A DNA stretch of 64,000 nucleotides from Methanococcoides orientis (GCF_021184045.1 NZ_CP073710.1:1684685-1748684); one strand, 5' to 3'; shown: positions 25,990 through 34,892, counted from the first letter of the stretch. The notes: generated by a model not told the origin, from the letters alone. Translations and numbers: made by a program.

Positions 25990-27828
25990 TTATCTGCCTA
26001 AAAGGTCCGCAACGATCTTTGCAGCATCCCCTTCGCCTATGACCGTTACCATATCATCGAACTCAAGCACAAGGTTTCCGTTTGCAATGAACGACTCATC
26101 GCCTCTTCTTACCATCAACAACAGGCTATCCTCAGGAAGTGATAGCTCTTTGATGGCCTTGCCGGAAACCTTTGGGTTTGTGACCTTGACCTCAAGGATG
26201 TCACCGCCTTCGCCTACCTCGCACATAGAGAACATATGAGGCCTTCCCACCATATTGTCAAGGAAAAGTGCAGTACTCATGGCCGGGCTCATGGCACGGA
26301 TCTCAAGGTCCCAGAACGCATGAAGGTTCTCCATGTTGTTTACCCTTGCAATTATCTGGTCTTCCTTGAAACCAAACTTGGTCTTGGCTATCTGGCAGAC
26401 CAGCAAGTTGGTATTATCCTGATCGGTACTTGCAATGAAATACTTTGCATTTTCGATGCCTGCTTTCTTAAGCACATTGACATCTTCGGCATCACCATGA
26501 ACCACGCGTATTCCGGATTTCATCAAACGCTGGCAGTTCTCTTCAGAGGATTCAATAACAACAACATTTTCACCCCTTTTTTCAAACCTTTCAGAGAGGA
26601 TCCTTCCGACTTCCCCTCCGCCTACTACAAGAATTTCCATAGGTATCACTCCTAAAAATCTAGCTACAGGTTTTGACAGGAAACCTGTCATGAACACAGT
26701 AATAATTACAGTTAAGAATACCAGACCAACAAGTTCCTGACCACCGGTTATATTCAGGCCATTGAGCTTAATTGCAAAATAAGTTGCAATTGATGCAGGA
26801 ACAACACCACGTGGTCCTACAAATGAGATGAACAACTTTTCTTTTGTCCTGAAAGTTGTCCTTGCAGTGCTGGCGAACACGGAAAGCGGTCTGACAAAGA
26901 ATATCAGCAGCAATACAACAATGATACCGACAGCTCCGATCCTGAATATATCCTCGAACTTTAGCATTGCCGCCAGTAGAATGAAGATCAATGATAGCAT
27001 CATGACCACAAGGTCTGATTTGAATTCCTTCAGCGCGGCTTTGTAAGGAACATTAGAAGTTCCTACAATAATACCGAAAAGCGCTACTGCAAGAATTCCT
27101 GATTCTGCACCCAAGGACTCAGATATGACAAAAGTTGCTATCACTGAGGTAAATGTCACAAAACGAACCACCTGCTCAGAATGGACTGAGCGTGACAAAA
27201 ATCGAGTTAGTAAAAAACCACTCGCTAAACCCATAACAAGACCGATCATCGCCCTGTAAAGCAAAAATCCCACAACTTCAAATCCTGAAAGTTCGGAAAT
27301 AATTACCTCGAACACAAGTGCAGCCAGGATAACACTCACGGCATCATTGAGCACTCCTTCAAGTTCAAGCGCTTTGCTTACCCTGTGATTTACACGCACC
27401 TGCCTTACAACAGGAGTGATCACCGTTGGCCCCGTTGCAGTAACCAATGCTCCGAATACGGCAGAGATATCAAGCGGAAGACCAACTATGTAGTAAGTGA
27501 AAAATGTTGCACAGATGAATGTGATCATCACACCCACCGTAACAAGACTGAGCACACCCTGCTGGATAGACCTAATAGACTTTACATCAATGTGAAGACC
27601 ACCATCAAATACGATCACTGCCACAGATAATGAAACGATCGCCGTCAGGCCTTCCCCAAGAAGTGTCGGGTCCAGTATACCAAGAACTTCAGGTCCTATG
27701 ATGATACCTTCAACCAGGAGGAAGATAAGAACAGGCATCTTGAACAATTTGCTCAGACTTTGGGCCAGCAGACTCATTATCAGAACAGCAAGTGCGATCT
27801 GCAACAAATATATTGATTCCACGATCAT
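25990..27828 (-). CDS. NhaP-type cation:proton antiporter with TrkA-N/TrkA-C regulatory domains
   Basis: A 612-residue protein. The first ~390 residues form a CPA1-type antiporter with about a dozen membrane segments. LEGVLNDAVSVILAALVFE contains the ND ion-binding pair and GALVTATGPTVITPVVRQ is the unwound-helix motif. Then come a Rossmann TrkA-N domain (ILVVGGGEVGRILSERF; VVHGDAEDVNVLKKAGI) and a TrkA-C domain. Such fusions regulate Na+ or K+ exchange by NAD(H) or c-di-AMP; which one applies here is not visible. ATG 27828 or GTG 27822 are both possible after CTGGAG. Confidence 0.9.
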   Translation of the reverse strand: MIVESIYLLQIALAVLIMSLLAQSLSKLFKMPVLIFLLVEGIIIGPEVLGILDPTLLGEGLTAIVSLSVAVIVFDGGLHIDVKSIRSIQQGVLSLVTVGVMITFICATFFTYYIVGLPLDISAVFGALVTATGPTVITPVVRQVRVNHRVSKALELEGVLNDAVSVILAALVFEVIISELSGFEVVGFLLYRAMIGLVMGLASGFLLTRFLSRSVHSEQVVRFVTFTSVIATFVISESLGAESGILAVALFGIIVGTSNVPYKAALKEFKSDLVVMMLSLIFILLAAMLKFEDIFRIGAVGIIVVLLLIFFVRPLSVFASTARTTFRTKEKLFISFVGPRGVVPASIATYFAIKLNGLNITGGQELVGLVFLTVIITVFMTGFLSKPVARFLGVIPMEILVVGGGEVGRILSERFEKRGENVVVIESSEENCQRLMKSGIRVVHGDAEDVNVLKKAGIENAKYFIASTDQDNTNLLVCQIAKTKFGFKEDQIIARVNNMENLHAFWDLEIRAMSPAMSTALFLDNMVGRPHMFSMCEVGEGGDILEVKVTNPKVSGKAIKELSLPEDSLLLMVRRGDESFIANGNLVLEFDDMVTVIGEGDAAKIVADLLGR

Positions 27829-27976
27829 TCTCCAGAGTGTATGTAATTTAAGGATTACCAAATAACGTCATGAAGATAACGCAATTAAAATATAAATTGT
27901 TTTTGAAAAACTGACCCTGATTGAGGTCATATTATAAAATTGACAGACCTTTGAAATGGTCTTAATAGACTTATAA

Positions 27977-28012
27977 AAAAAGAAAAGTACAGACCGGGTA
28001 AACCCGGGTCTG
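27977..28012 (-). terminator. Terminator of the methylamine operon
   Basis: Reading leftward, CAGACC-GGGT and ACCC-GGTCTG pair (27990-28012, one bulged base) and the hairpin is followed by TACTTTTCTTTTTTTATAAG. It lies 10 bases past the mtbB stop. Confidence 0.8.
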
Positions 28013-28022
28013 TTTATTGAAA

Positions 28023-29426
28023 TTATGCGATGGTTTCCCTGAACTTGTCACAGCAGTTGATGTTGATACCGAGGAGTTTCTCGATGTTCATCTTAGCTGC
28101 AATACCCTTTGCACAGCCAGGAACTGATGTGATTACACCAATGTCGAGCTCTTCTCTGATCTCTCTCATGACGTACTCGTCGGAAAGGTCTGCGTTCTCG
28201 ACACCGAGTTTCTTTGATACGAAGTCCTTTGCTTCGTTGATCCTCATGTTCTTTGTGAACTGCATCCTTGCAACAAGGTCACCAGCTGCTCTCATTCCAG
28301 TCATACCTGATGCCATGATGTGTGCAATTGGCATACCGAGTGGGTCGCCCACACCGATCTATATACCGTCGACGCCTGCGATCTCGACCATTGCCTTGCT
28401 TGCCCTGGTTACTGCATCTATTGGTGGTGTCTCAAGCATTGGGATACCGCCGACACCCATACCCATATCTACGTGACATGGTATTGGAGATGCCTCAACA
28501 GCTGCCTTCATGAAGGTAACTGAGCGACCAAGGTTCCATGCGGAGGTCTTGCTGGTGTTGGTGTTACATACAGGACCGAAGGTGTTTGCTCCTGCCTTTG
28601 CTGCAAGTAAAACCTGCTCGTGTGGCCAGAGACCTGCAAGTACTGTACCATCGTACTCAAGCTCTCCGTGCATACCGAGAACGAGTTCTCCTGCCATACC
28701 TGCATTGATGTACATGTTAGGGAATTCTTTCCTGAGTGCTTCAATAGCATTGAAGGATGCATATGCATCACCATCACCAGCTGCACCGATGGTATCGAAG
28801 TTGACACCGTCGCAACCGACGTGCTGAAGTCTCTGCATGATCCAGACCATGTCACGGATTCCGTGGTCACCAGCTTTCTGGATGGATTCCTGAGCTTCAG
28901 AGATCTTGAATGCTTTCATGAGGTCACCAGGGTTCTCGAATGGACCATCAGGAGTGTAGTACAGACCCATGTTTGGCATTGCACCGTAGAGCATAGGGAT
29001 GACCATGTTCTGCTGGCAAACTTCCATTGTCTGCTGTTCCTGGGAGATAACTGGCTTGACAGGCTTGTAACTGTAGTCGATGTGACCGAGTTCCATTGTG
29101 TCTGCACCGAATGCGCGCTCGTGGATCATGGAACCGACGAGTCTGCTTGCAGGAATACCTACACCGCTGTTACCCTGGTCACCATCGATCCTGATTGCAC
29201 CGATGTCGTGTGTTACCGGAACTTCCATTCCTGGCTCTACACCGACGATCCTGTCAGGTGATGTGATGATATCGAGCATTTTCTCCATTTCATCTTCTGA
29301 GAGGGATGCAATGCTACCAAGGTCTGCTGCGTCAGCACAACCTGCTTCGATGTCAGCTCTGATATCTTCCTTTGTCATGAAGATCTTTGCGCCGTCACCC
29401 ATTCTTAAGAAATATTCTGTTGCCAT
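28023..29426 (-). CDS. mtbB: Dimethylamine:corrinoid methyltransferase with in-frame pyrrolysine codon
   Basis: MtbB transfers a methyl group from dimethylamine to the Co(I) corrinoid of MtbC. Reading through an amber codon at 28359-28361 (codon 356) gives 467 residues, the normal MtbB length. The context [18 protein letters not shown] is the known pyrrolysine site, so this is one gene and not a frameshifted pair. N-terminal [20 protein letters not shown] and [20 protein letters not shown] are strongly family-like. AAGGTGTAAAC precedes the ATG. It is the last gene of the operon, 25 bases after mtbC. Translation needs pylT/pylS from elsewhere in the genome. Confidence 0.97.
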
Positions 29427-29451
29427 GTTTACACCTTAGTATTAGGGGAAC

Positions 29452-30096
29452 TTATAAGAGGAGTTCTTTTGCTTTTACTACAGCTTCACTTGCGTTTTCT
29501 GCATAGCAGTCTGCGCCGATCTTCTTTGCCCATGCGTCTGTTGCTGGAGCGCCGCCGACCATTACCTTGATACCATCTCTCATGCCGTTCTCCTTGAGAA
29601 GCTCAATGACTTCTTTCTGGCCCTGGAGGGTGGTTGTCATAAGTGCGGAGAGACCGACCATGTCAGCGTTGGTTTCCTTGATCTTGTCGATGAAGTTCTG
29701 GAGTGGAACATCCCTGCCAATATCGTGGACTTCAAAGCCTGCTGCCTGGAGCATGGTTGATACGATTGCCTTACCGATGTCGTGAACGTCACCCTCGACG
29801 GTACCGTTTACAATTACACCGAGCTTGTTGCCTGCGCCTTCACCGGATGCAAGTTCGTCCTGGAGTAACTCTACACCAGCGGACATTGCGTCAGCTGCCA
29901 TCATAACGTGTGGAAGGAAGAGTTTTCCTCTCTCGAAGAGTACACCGACTTCGTTCATACCTGCTGCGAGACCGTTGTCGATAAGTTCTACTGCTGGAGC
30001 CTGGCCCTTTGCCTTCTCTACTGCAGCGATTACACCATCTTTCTTGCAACTTACTACCGCATCGGATAGTTCTTTGAATAATTCTTCTGTTGTCGT
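29452..30096 (-). CDS. mtbC: Dimethylamine corrinoid protein, apparently started at ACG
   Basis: MtbC carries the methyl group on its cobamide from MtbB to the CoM methyltransferase. The full frame gives 214 residues: a helical cap (residues 1-90) and a B12 domain with EGDVHDIGKAIV (DxHxxG, axial His), GLSALMTTT and VMVGGAPAT. The family N-terminus, (M)TTEELFKELSDAVVSCKKD, begins exactly where the codon is ACG (30094-30096), 7 bases after AAGGAGG. No ATG, GTG or TTG is in frame between an upstream stop at 30187-30189 and Met47, and starting at Met47 would remove half of the cap. See findings. Confidence 0.9.
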   Translation of the reverse strand, partial: TTTEELFKELSDAVVSCKKDGVIAAVEKAKGQAPAVELIDNGLAAGMNEVGVLFERGKLFLPHVMMAADAMSAGVELLQDELASGEGAGNKLGVIVNGTVEGDVHDIGKAIVSTMLQAAGFEVHDIGRDVPLQNFIDKIKETNADMVGLSALMTTTLQGQKEVIELLKENGMRDGIKVMVGGAPATDAWAKKIGADCYAENASEAVVKAKELLL

Positions 30097-30120
30097 TTTA
30101 AAACCTCCTTTGAAAACAAT

Positions 30121-30218
30121 TCTATGACGATCCCAGAGGGATCTTATAGAAAATGTAAATGTAGTTGGCGGATATGCCCGGGAATACTACCCGGTGCTTA
30201 CCCAAAAGCCCAACTACA
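30121..30218 (-). promoter_or_regulatory. Structured leader in front of mtbC
   Basis: The 147-base gap before mtbC holds nested hairpins. TGTAGTTGG/CCAACTACA (30160-30168 with 30210-30218) closes a loop containing CCGGG/CCCGG. Nearer the start, TCTAT/ATAGA encloses GATCCC/GGGATC (30121-30150), ending about 9 bases from the Shine-Dalgarno AAGGAGG. They could act as processing, stability or translation-control elements. Confidence 0.6.
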
Positions 30219-30243
30219 TATATATATTTTGTGTTTCGCGTCC

Positions 30244-30402
30244 TTAGAATTGGGACACAAATGTCCTTGCCTGCCACAATGCGATCAAACCGATCACAAT
30301 GACTGCAATCATCCAGGTGTATTCTGCTGCTGGCATAGGGGCGGTGGTCATATCAAAACCAGGGCCATAGTAAGCAACTGTTAAATCGTTCATTACTCCC
30401 AT
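30244..30402 (-). CDS. 52-residue single-span membrane peptide in the methylamine operon
   Basis: A small gene behind an excellent Shine-Dalgarno (AAGGAGGTTTGATT, then ATG 30402). The product starts MGVMNDLTVAYYGPGFDMTT, has one membrane helix (YTWMIAVIVIGLIALW) and ends QARTFVSQF. It lies 12 bases after the 98-residue gene and before mtbC. A tiny one-pass protein two genes after the permease MttP may be a transporter accessory subunit; that is inference. No named family is recognised. Confidence 0.8.
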   Translation of the reverse strand: MGVMNDLTVAYYGPGFDMTTAPMPAAEYTWMIAVIVIGLIALWQARTFVSQF

Positions 30403-30414
30403 AATCAAACCTCC

Positions 30415-30711
30415 TTATACATACTCCAGACATGCATCTGATGAACGAACCTTTCCGAAGTCAGTGATCACATACTTGTGCAAGAGGAAGCCTTTCTTGT
30501 ATACGCCATCCTCATCCACTTTTGACTCCACAGATTTAAGCATACCACCTGAAGCGAGCTCGAGGATATCGAAGTTGATCGAATCCCTGCCGAAATTGCT
30601 GTTCATGTTGTATTCTTTCTGGATCTGTGTTACGATCTCATTGTTCCAGTGCTCCTTCTCATCAGTGAAAAGCTCAAGCAACCTAAATTTTATTGGGCGT
30701 AATCCTGCCAT
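30415..30711 (-). CDS. 98-residue winged-helix-like protein in the methylamine operon
   Basis: The product (MAGLRPIKFRLLELFTDEKE start; HWNNEIVTQIQKEY; INFDILELASGGMLKSVESK; LLHKYVITDFGK end) has the order helix, helix, recognition-like helix and wing of a small DNA-binding domain. The start is ATG 30711, one base after the mttP stop; AGGTGA overlaps the end of mttP. It may feed back on methylamine gene expression, or bind a protein or RNA partner instead. I know no characterised homologue. Confidence 0.75.
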   Translation of the reverse strand: MAGLRPIKFRLLELFTDEKEHWNNEIVTQIQKEYNMNSNFGRDSINFDILELASGGMLKSVESKVDEDGVYKKGFLLHKYVITDFGKVRSSDACLEYV

Positions 30712-30712
30712 T

Positions 30713-31759
30713 TTACTCACCTCTCAGAGATTCTGCATCACCTGTTTCTTCGGAAATCATTACAAAGCTACCGAGGACACAAAGTGCACCACCGACAAGT
30801 ACAGTCCATGCTGGCACCTGTGCCATGAACAGGTACATGAAAATTACAGCACAAAGACCGTAAAGGTTTCCGATACCCTGACCTCTTCCGACACCAATGA
30901 GTGGGAATGACTTATACCAGGAAACGTAGCAGTAACCGAATGTGATACCTGCGAATCCAAGTACAATGAGTGACAGTGGGTTGAATGCAGCAAGTGCATA
31001 CTCAAACATTGGATAACCAATGAGTGCGAAAATTGGTATGAGAATTATCCAGTAGATAGAAGCCTCTCCGAGGAACCTGATAGTGATACCAACATCAGGC
31101 TCTGCGATGTCAAGACCTTTACCAGCAATTGCACCTTCAATACCCCATCCGAGTGCTGCCATAAGACCACCAATGTATCCAATGTAATTGATACTACCGG
31201 ATGTGATCTCAGTGATTGCTCCACCGACGAAGATAGTAAGACCACCAACAATGATGACAAGGATACCCATCCAGGCCCTCTTGGAGATATTTTCACCATA
31301 CCATTGCCTTGCAAGGACGGAACCGATCACAGGATACAACAAAGCTGCGACTGCTGCGAATCCTGCTCCAATAAATCCAATTGCGATGAATGAACCAAGG
31401 ATAGCAATAGGTCCACCAAAGATAGATGCAAGGAAGAACCATTTACTGCATGGGTGGAACTCTTTAAGTGTTCTCTTCATCTCACCAAACTTACCAAGCA
31501 CACCGTTCCATACCAACAATGCGGCTATAACAGTTAATGCATTAAATCCGGATATCAAAAGAGCTACAGCAATGGTTGCCATTGAACCACCGTGTGTTGC
31601 ATCAATAGCTACCCACATTGAATCAAATGGAGGTACTGCCCAGATAATAGTACCTGGAATATACCATATACCCCATAAGATTGCACAGAATAGGGCCCAC
31701 ATATAACCCTTGTTCATTTTCCTTTTATTTTCTAACTTCTTCAATTCTCTTATATCCAA
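30713..31759 (-). CDS. mttP: MttP, putative methylamine permease
   Basis: A 348-residue protein with about ten membrane segments and the EamA/DMT-like two-fold repeat, matching the MttP family found in trimethylamine operons of Methanosarcina. Motifs include MWALFCAILWGIWYIPGTII and GRGQGIGNLYGLCAVIFMYL. It is presumed to import methylamines, though direct proof for the family is limited. The start is TTG 31759, seven bases after GGAGGAGGAG; an internal ATG (31714, MNKGYMW) is less well placed. It lies between mttC and the 98-residue gene. Confidence 0.9.
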   Translation of the reverse strand: MDIRELKKLENKRKMNKGYMWALFCAILWGIWYIPGTIIWAVPPFDSMWVAIDATHGGSMATIAVALLISGFNALTVIAALLVWNGVLGKFGEMKRTLKEFHPCSKWFFLASIFGGPIAILGSFIAIGFIGAGFAAVAALLYPVIGSVLARQWYGENISKRAWMGILVIIVGGLTIFVGGAITEITSGSINYIGYIGGLMAALGWGIEGAIAGKGLDIAEPDVGITIRFLGEASIYWIILIPIFALIGYPMFEYALAAFNPLSLIVLGFAGITFGYCYVSWYKSFPLIGVGRGQGIGNLYGLCAVIFMYLFMAQVPAWTVLVGGALCVLGSFVMISEETGDAESLRGE

Positions 31760-31843
31760 AAGGACTCCTCCTCCAACTCTTTTTATAATGATAATAATTG
31801 ATACAAGTTATAATATATACAGATAAATCAGCTTAAAGAATTA

Positions 31844-31873
31844 CAGTGAAGAGTTCTTACGAACACTCCACTG
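31844..31873 (-). other. Intercistronic hairpin between mttC and mttP
   Basis: Just after mttC, CAGTGGAGTGTTC and GAACTCTTCACTG pair with few wobbles around a 4-base loop. Only a modest T-rich stretch follows. It is more likely a partial terminator or mRNA-stabilising element that keeps mttBC transcripts more abundant than mttP. Confidence 0.6.
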
Positions 31874-31889
31874 CTCTTCCAAAGCAGAT

Positions 31890-32540
31890 TTACTCAGCTG
31901 CTGCGTTACATTTAACGACTGCGTCTGTTGCGTTCTCTGCGTAGATGTCTGAGCCGATCTTGTCTGCCCAGTCCTGTGTGACAGGTGCGCCACCGACCAT
32001 GGTCTTGACTGTGTCACGGATTCCAGCTTCCTTGAGCTGCTCTTCGATCTGCATCTGAAGGACCATTGTTGTGGTCATGAGTGCGGAAGAACCGATTACA
32101 AGTGGCTTGTGTTCCTTGACTGCATCGACGTATGTAGCGATTGCAACATCTCTACCAAGGTCAACTACCTTGAATCCAGCGATCTTGAGCATTGTTGCGA
32201 CAATGTCCTTACCGATGGAGTGGATGTCACCCTCGATTGTACCGATGACGATTGTTCCCTTAGATGCTGCTGCGCCACCCTGTGCCTCAAGGACAGGTGT
32301 GAGGACTGCTACACCAGCGCTCATTGCTTCAGATGCTGCAATGACGTGTGGAAGGAAAAGAGTACCCTGTTCGAACTGGTCTCCTACTTCGTTCATACCT
32401 GCGGTAAGACCATCCTCAATAAGGGATACTACATCGACACCTGCGTCGATTGCTTCTTCACATATCTCTTCAACAAGCTCGTCATCGAATTCCATGACTG
32501 CAGCTTTTGCTTTTGCGTTAATTTCATCCTGTGATACCAT
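31890..32540 (-). CDS. mttC: Trimethylamine corrinoid protein
   Basis: A 216-residue cobamide protein that accepts the methyl group from MttB. It has a helical cap (residues 1-90, with QFEQGTLFLPHVIAASEAMS) and a B12-binding Rossmann domain with EGDIHSIGKDIVATMLK (DxHxxG), IGSSALMTTTMV and TMVGGAPVTQDW. AAAGGAGTTTTAAAA precedes ATG 32540. It lies 43 bases after mttB. The normal ATG here contrasts with its relative mtbC, where the leader is almost the same but the start triplet is ACG. Confidence 0.97.
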   Translation of the reverse strand: MVSQDEINAKAKAAVMEFDDELVEEICEEAIDAGVDVVSLIEDGLTAGMNEVGDQFEQGTLFLPHVIAASEAMSAGVAVLTPVLEAQGGAAASKGTIVIGTIEGDIHSIGKDIVATMLKIAGFKVVDLGRDVAIATYVDAVKEHKPLVIGSSALMTTTMVLQMQIEEQLKEAGIRDTVKTMVGGAPVTQDWADKIGSDIYAENATDAVVKCNAAAE

Positions 32541-32583
32541 TTTTAAAACTCCTTTATTTATTTAGATAATTTATAGAGCCAAT

Positions 32584-34080
32584 TTACATGCTAGCTCTGA
32601 AAGCCTCATCTGCCTTGTCAACTACAGCCTGCATGTCCTTTAAGAGGTCAGCGTCGATTGCCTTGACAGTGTGGTTCTTCATGATGTCGACATACTTCTC
32701 GTGTGCGACGGTTGCGATGTCCTTGGATCCTGCTGCTTCCCAGTCACCGAACATGTCTCTGTCGAAGAGTTCTGGGTCAGATACGATGCCGATGTTGTTC
32801 CTGGTTTCCTTGTGTGCAAGGAAGTTGTTACCGATTCCTACCTTCTGGATAGATGGTACAGCAAGTGTTGCGTCTGATACTGGGACACCACGCATTGCGG
32901 ACTTTGTCATCCTGATGATGTCGTTGTCGATGATCAACTGCTCCATGGAGAGTGTCATACCGAGCTCGAGCATACCTGCACCGTAGATGGTGTTACATCC
33001 TGCGAATGCTGGAAGGAGGGTGGTCATTGTCTTTTCGTGGCCTGCCTGCTGATCTGGGACCTTAGCATCTGCCTAGGTACCTGCAACCCATGTTGGGAGG
33101 CCATAGAACTGACCCATCTTACCTACTGCTGCGCTGATAAGACCGAGTTCTGGTGCACCGACTGGAGCTGTTCCTCTCTTAAGGTCGAAGGTTGTGGTTG
33201 AGCTACCGTAGTATACTGCTGCGCCTGGCTGGACGAGCTCTGCGAGTACGATACCTGCAAGGATCTCTGCGTTGTGTGTAACGAGTGTACCTGCTCTGAA
33301 TACTGGGGATGATCCACCAGACATAGCCATACTGAGTACGTTTACTGGCATACCGAAGCGTGCACCTTTGATGATGACCTGGCATGCATTGACACTGAGC
33401 TCGAGTGGGCTGGTTGGGCAGAGAAGCATAGAGAAGATAGGTTTCTTGCGTGCTTCCTCGGAGTCGCCACCGTAGTATGCGTCGACGATTCCCTTGTAGT
33501 ACTCTACGTTCTCACCGACAGGGTCGATGTGGTGGTAGTGTTTTGAGGTGTTAGCGATAGGTGTGAGTGTCTCGTGGACATCCTGTGCTCCCTTACCTGC
33601 CCAGTCCCTTGCGGAAACGGAGAGTGTGAAGTAGCTGATATCATCGAGGTAGTCAACGACCTTTGCGGAATCTGCAATGTCCTGCTCAACGGAGTCAACT
33701 GTCTCGTACTTGCCTGGTGAGACGTAGTTGCACATCTTGACACCGGTACCGAAGTTAACCCAGTGGACCTTACCCTTGTGCTCCATTGCAAGGTTGTTCT
33801 TCTTGTCGCGACCGTAAAGCATGAACCTTGATGGTGCGTCCATAAGTGCCCTGTTTACAAGGAACTCTGGGATCTTTACTACCTGGGTCTTCTCGTCGAC
33901 TTCACAGCCAGCTTCCTTGAAGATTGCCCTTGCTTCTGGGTCAGATACCTGGACACCAGGGTTAAGGAATACTTCCATTGAAGCGTAGTGGATTGCTCTC
34001 ATATCATCATCAGAGAACAACTCTAACTGTACACCCTGAAGTGGGGATCTAGCTGGATAAAATGTTTCTGCAATTACCAT
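32584..34080 (-). CDS. mttB: Trimethylamine:corrinoid methyltransferase with in-frame pyrrolysine codon
   Basis: MttB demethylates trimethylamine onto MttC. Readthrough of amber 33073-33075 (codon 336) yields 498 residues, matching MttB. The site context [22 protein letters not shown] is the conserved pyrrolysine position. ATG 34080 ([20 protein letters not shown]) is chosen; AAAGGAGTTG lies about 10 bases upstream, and the 30 open codons before it are leader. It is the first gene of the mttB-mttC-mttP-mtbC-mtbB operon. A long untranslated leader precedes it. Confidence 0.97.
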
Positions 34081-34470
34081 TTTCTTTACAACTCCTTTAT
34101 TTGTCTTTTTTAGTAAGGTCAGGTCACACCCAGATCGAATGATACTGACCATAATACTGACAGTTCGCATCCAAAAGCGATGAATGCAGTCATGCCAACA
34201 TTAAATGTTTCGAAATGAAAACCTGCAAAATGTTTCATGCATGCAGTGCATAAATGCCAATCCCGAAGGAACACATACAGATCCATCATACAGCATTTCA
34301 GATGGTGCATTACAACATCCAATGGAAGCCCAATGTCGCACCCCAGGCAAATACCTACAGGAGATACATGCCAAAGGATGTCTGTTTGAGTTGTTCCACC
34401 ATCCGTTGTCAGACACACTTTCGATTTAACTGATACTACCCTGTTTTCAACACGAATATATATATTTGCT
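34081..34470 (-). promoter_or_regulatory. Promoter and long leader of the methylamine operon
   Basis: AAATATATATATT at about 34455-34467 is the best TATA box upstream of mttB. Transcription would then start near 34435-34440, giving a leader of about 355 bases. The leader is visibly less AT-rich than the DNA beyond the TATA box. It contains GGTCAG/CTGACC arms (near 34117 and 34150) and other short inverted repeats. Open frames here (for example 34119-34418) look non-coding. Long leaders are known for methyltransferase operons of Methanosarcina. Confidence 0.55.
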
Positions 34471-34824
34471 GGTTAAGTTATCGAAAAATATATGATATAA
34501 AATGTCCTTATGCGGACAGATTTTAGGGTTTTGGACCTGATCTTTTTTTTACAATAATAACAAATCAAGAAGATTTGCTCATCAAATATATACCATACAA
34601 ATAGCCCGATTGAACCAAAAAACAACATCAGTCGAACCATATAGAGAATATATGAGGAATATAGGCAAAATAACACAAGAAAAGTTGCTCCTATATATCG
34701 AATATACACATGTGCCAATTGACAGTTATGATTTATTTATAAATAAAGATTGAATGAAACATCTTACTCTCAAAAGACATATAATAAGCAAAAAAGAAAC
34801 ACATATTTGCAAAAGGCTTAAATA
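34471..34824. other. AT-rich intergenic DNA between mttB promoter and ramA
   Basis: Very AT-rich. A leftward open frame at 34473-34718 is hydrophobic but low in complexity and has no Shine-Dalgarno, so I do not call it a gene. ATATCGAATATAC at 34696-34708 recurs at 37445-37457 in the next divergent promoter region. Confidence 0.4.
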
Positions 34825-34857
34825 GCAAAAAGAAACGTCGCCCTGACTCAGGGCGAC
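34825..34857 (-). terminator. Strong terminator of ramA
   Basis: GTCGCCCTG and CAGGGCGAC pair perfectly over 9 bases with a 3-base loop (34837-34857). On the minus strand it is followed by TTTCTTTTTGC. It lies 35 bases past the ramA stop. Confidence 0.9.
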
Positions 34858-34892
34858 AGACAACAATACCATAACATGTGGCAAAATGCCGA

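Noticed and set aside
28620-29261. Rightward 213-codon frame opposite mtbB
   Set aside because: Shadow of mtbB codon usage; Cys/His/Asp-rich nonsense composition.
28023-29426. mtbB looks like two fragments split by a stop
   Set aside because: The stop is TAG at the conserved pyrrolysine site, both parts are in the same frame, and together they have normal length. It is not a pseudogene.
32584-34080. mttB looks like two fragments split by a stop
   Set aside because: Same reasoning: TAG codon 336 in the conserved VAGT[10 protein letters not shown] context.
34205-34429. Rightward 74-codon frame inside the mttB leader
   Set aside because: No Shine-Dalgarno, no protein-like pattern, and antisense to the likely transcribed leader.
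34473-34718. Leftward 81-codon hydrophobic frame between mttB promoter and ramA
   Set aside because: Low-complexity AT-driven sequence, no Shine-Dalgarno, and it ends inside the mttB promoter region.
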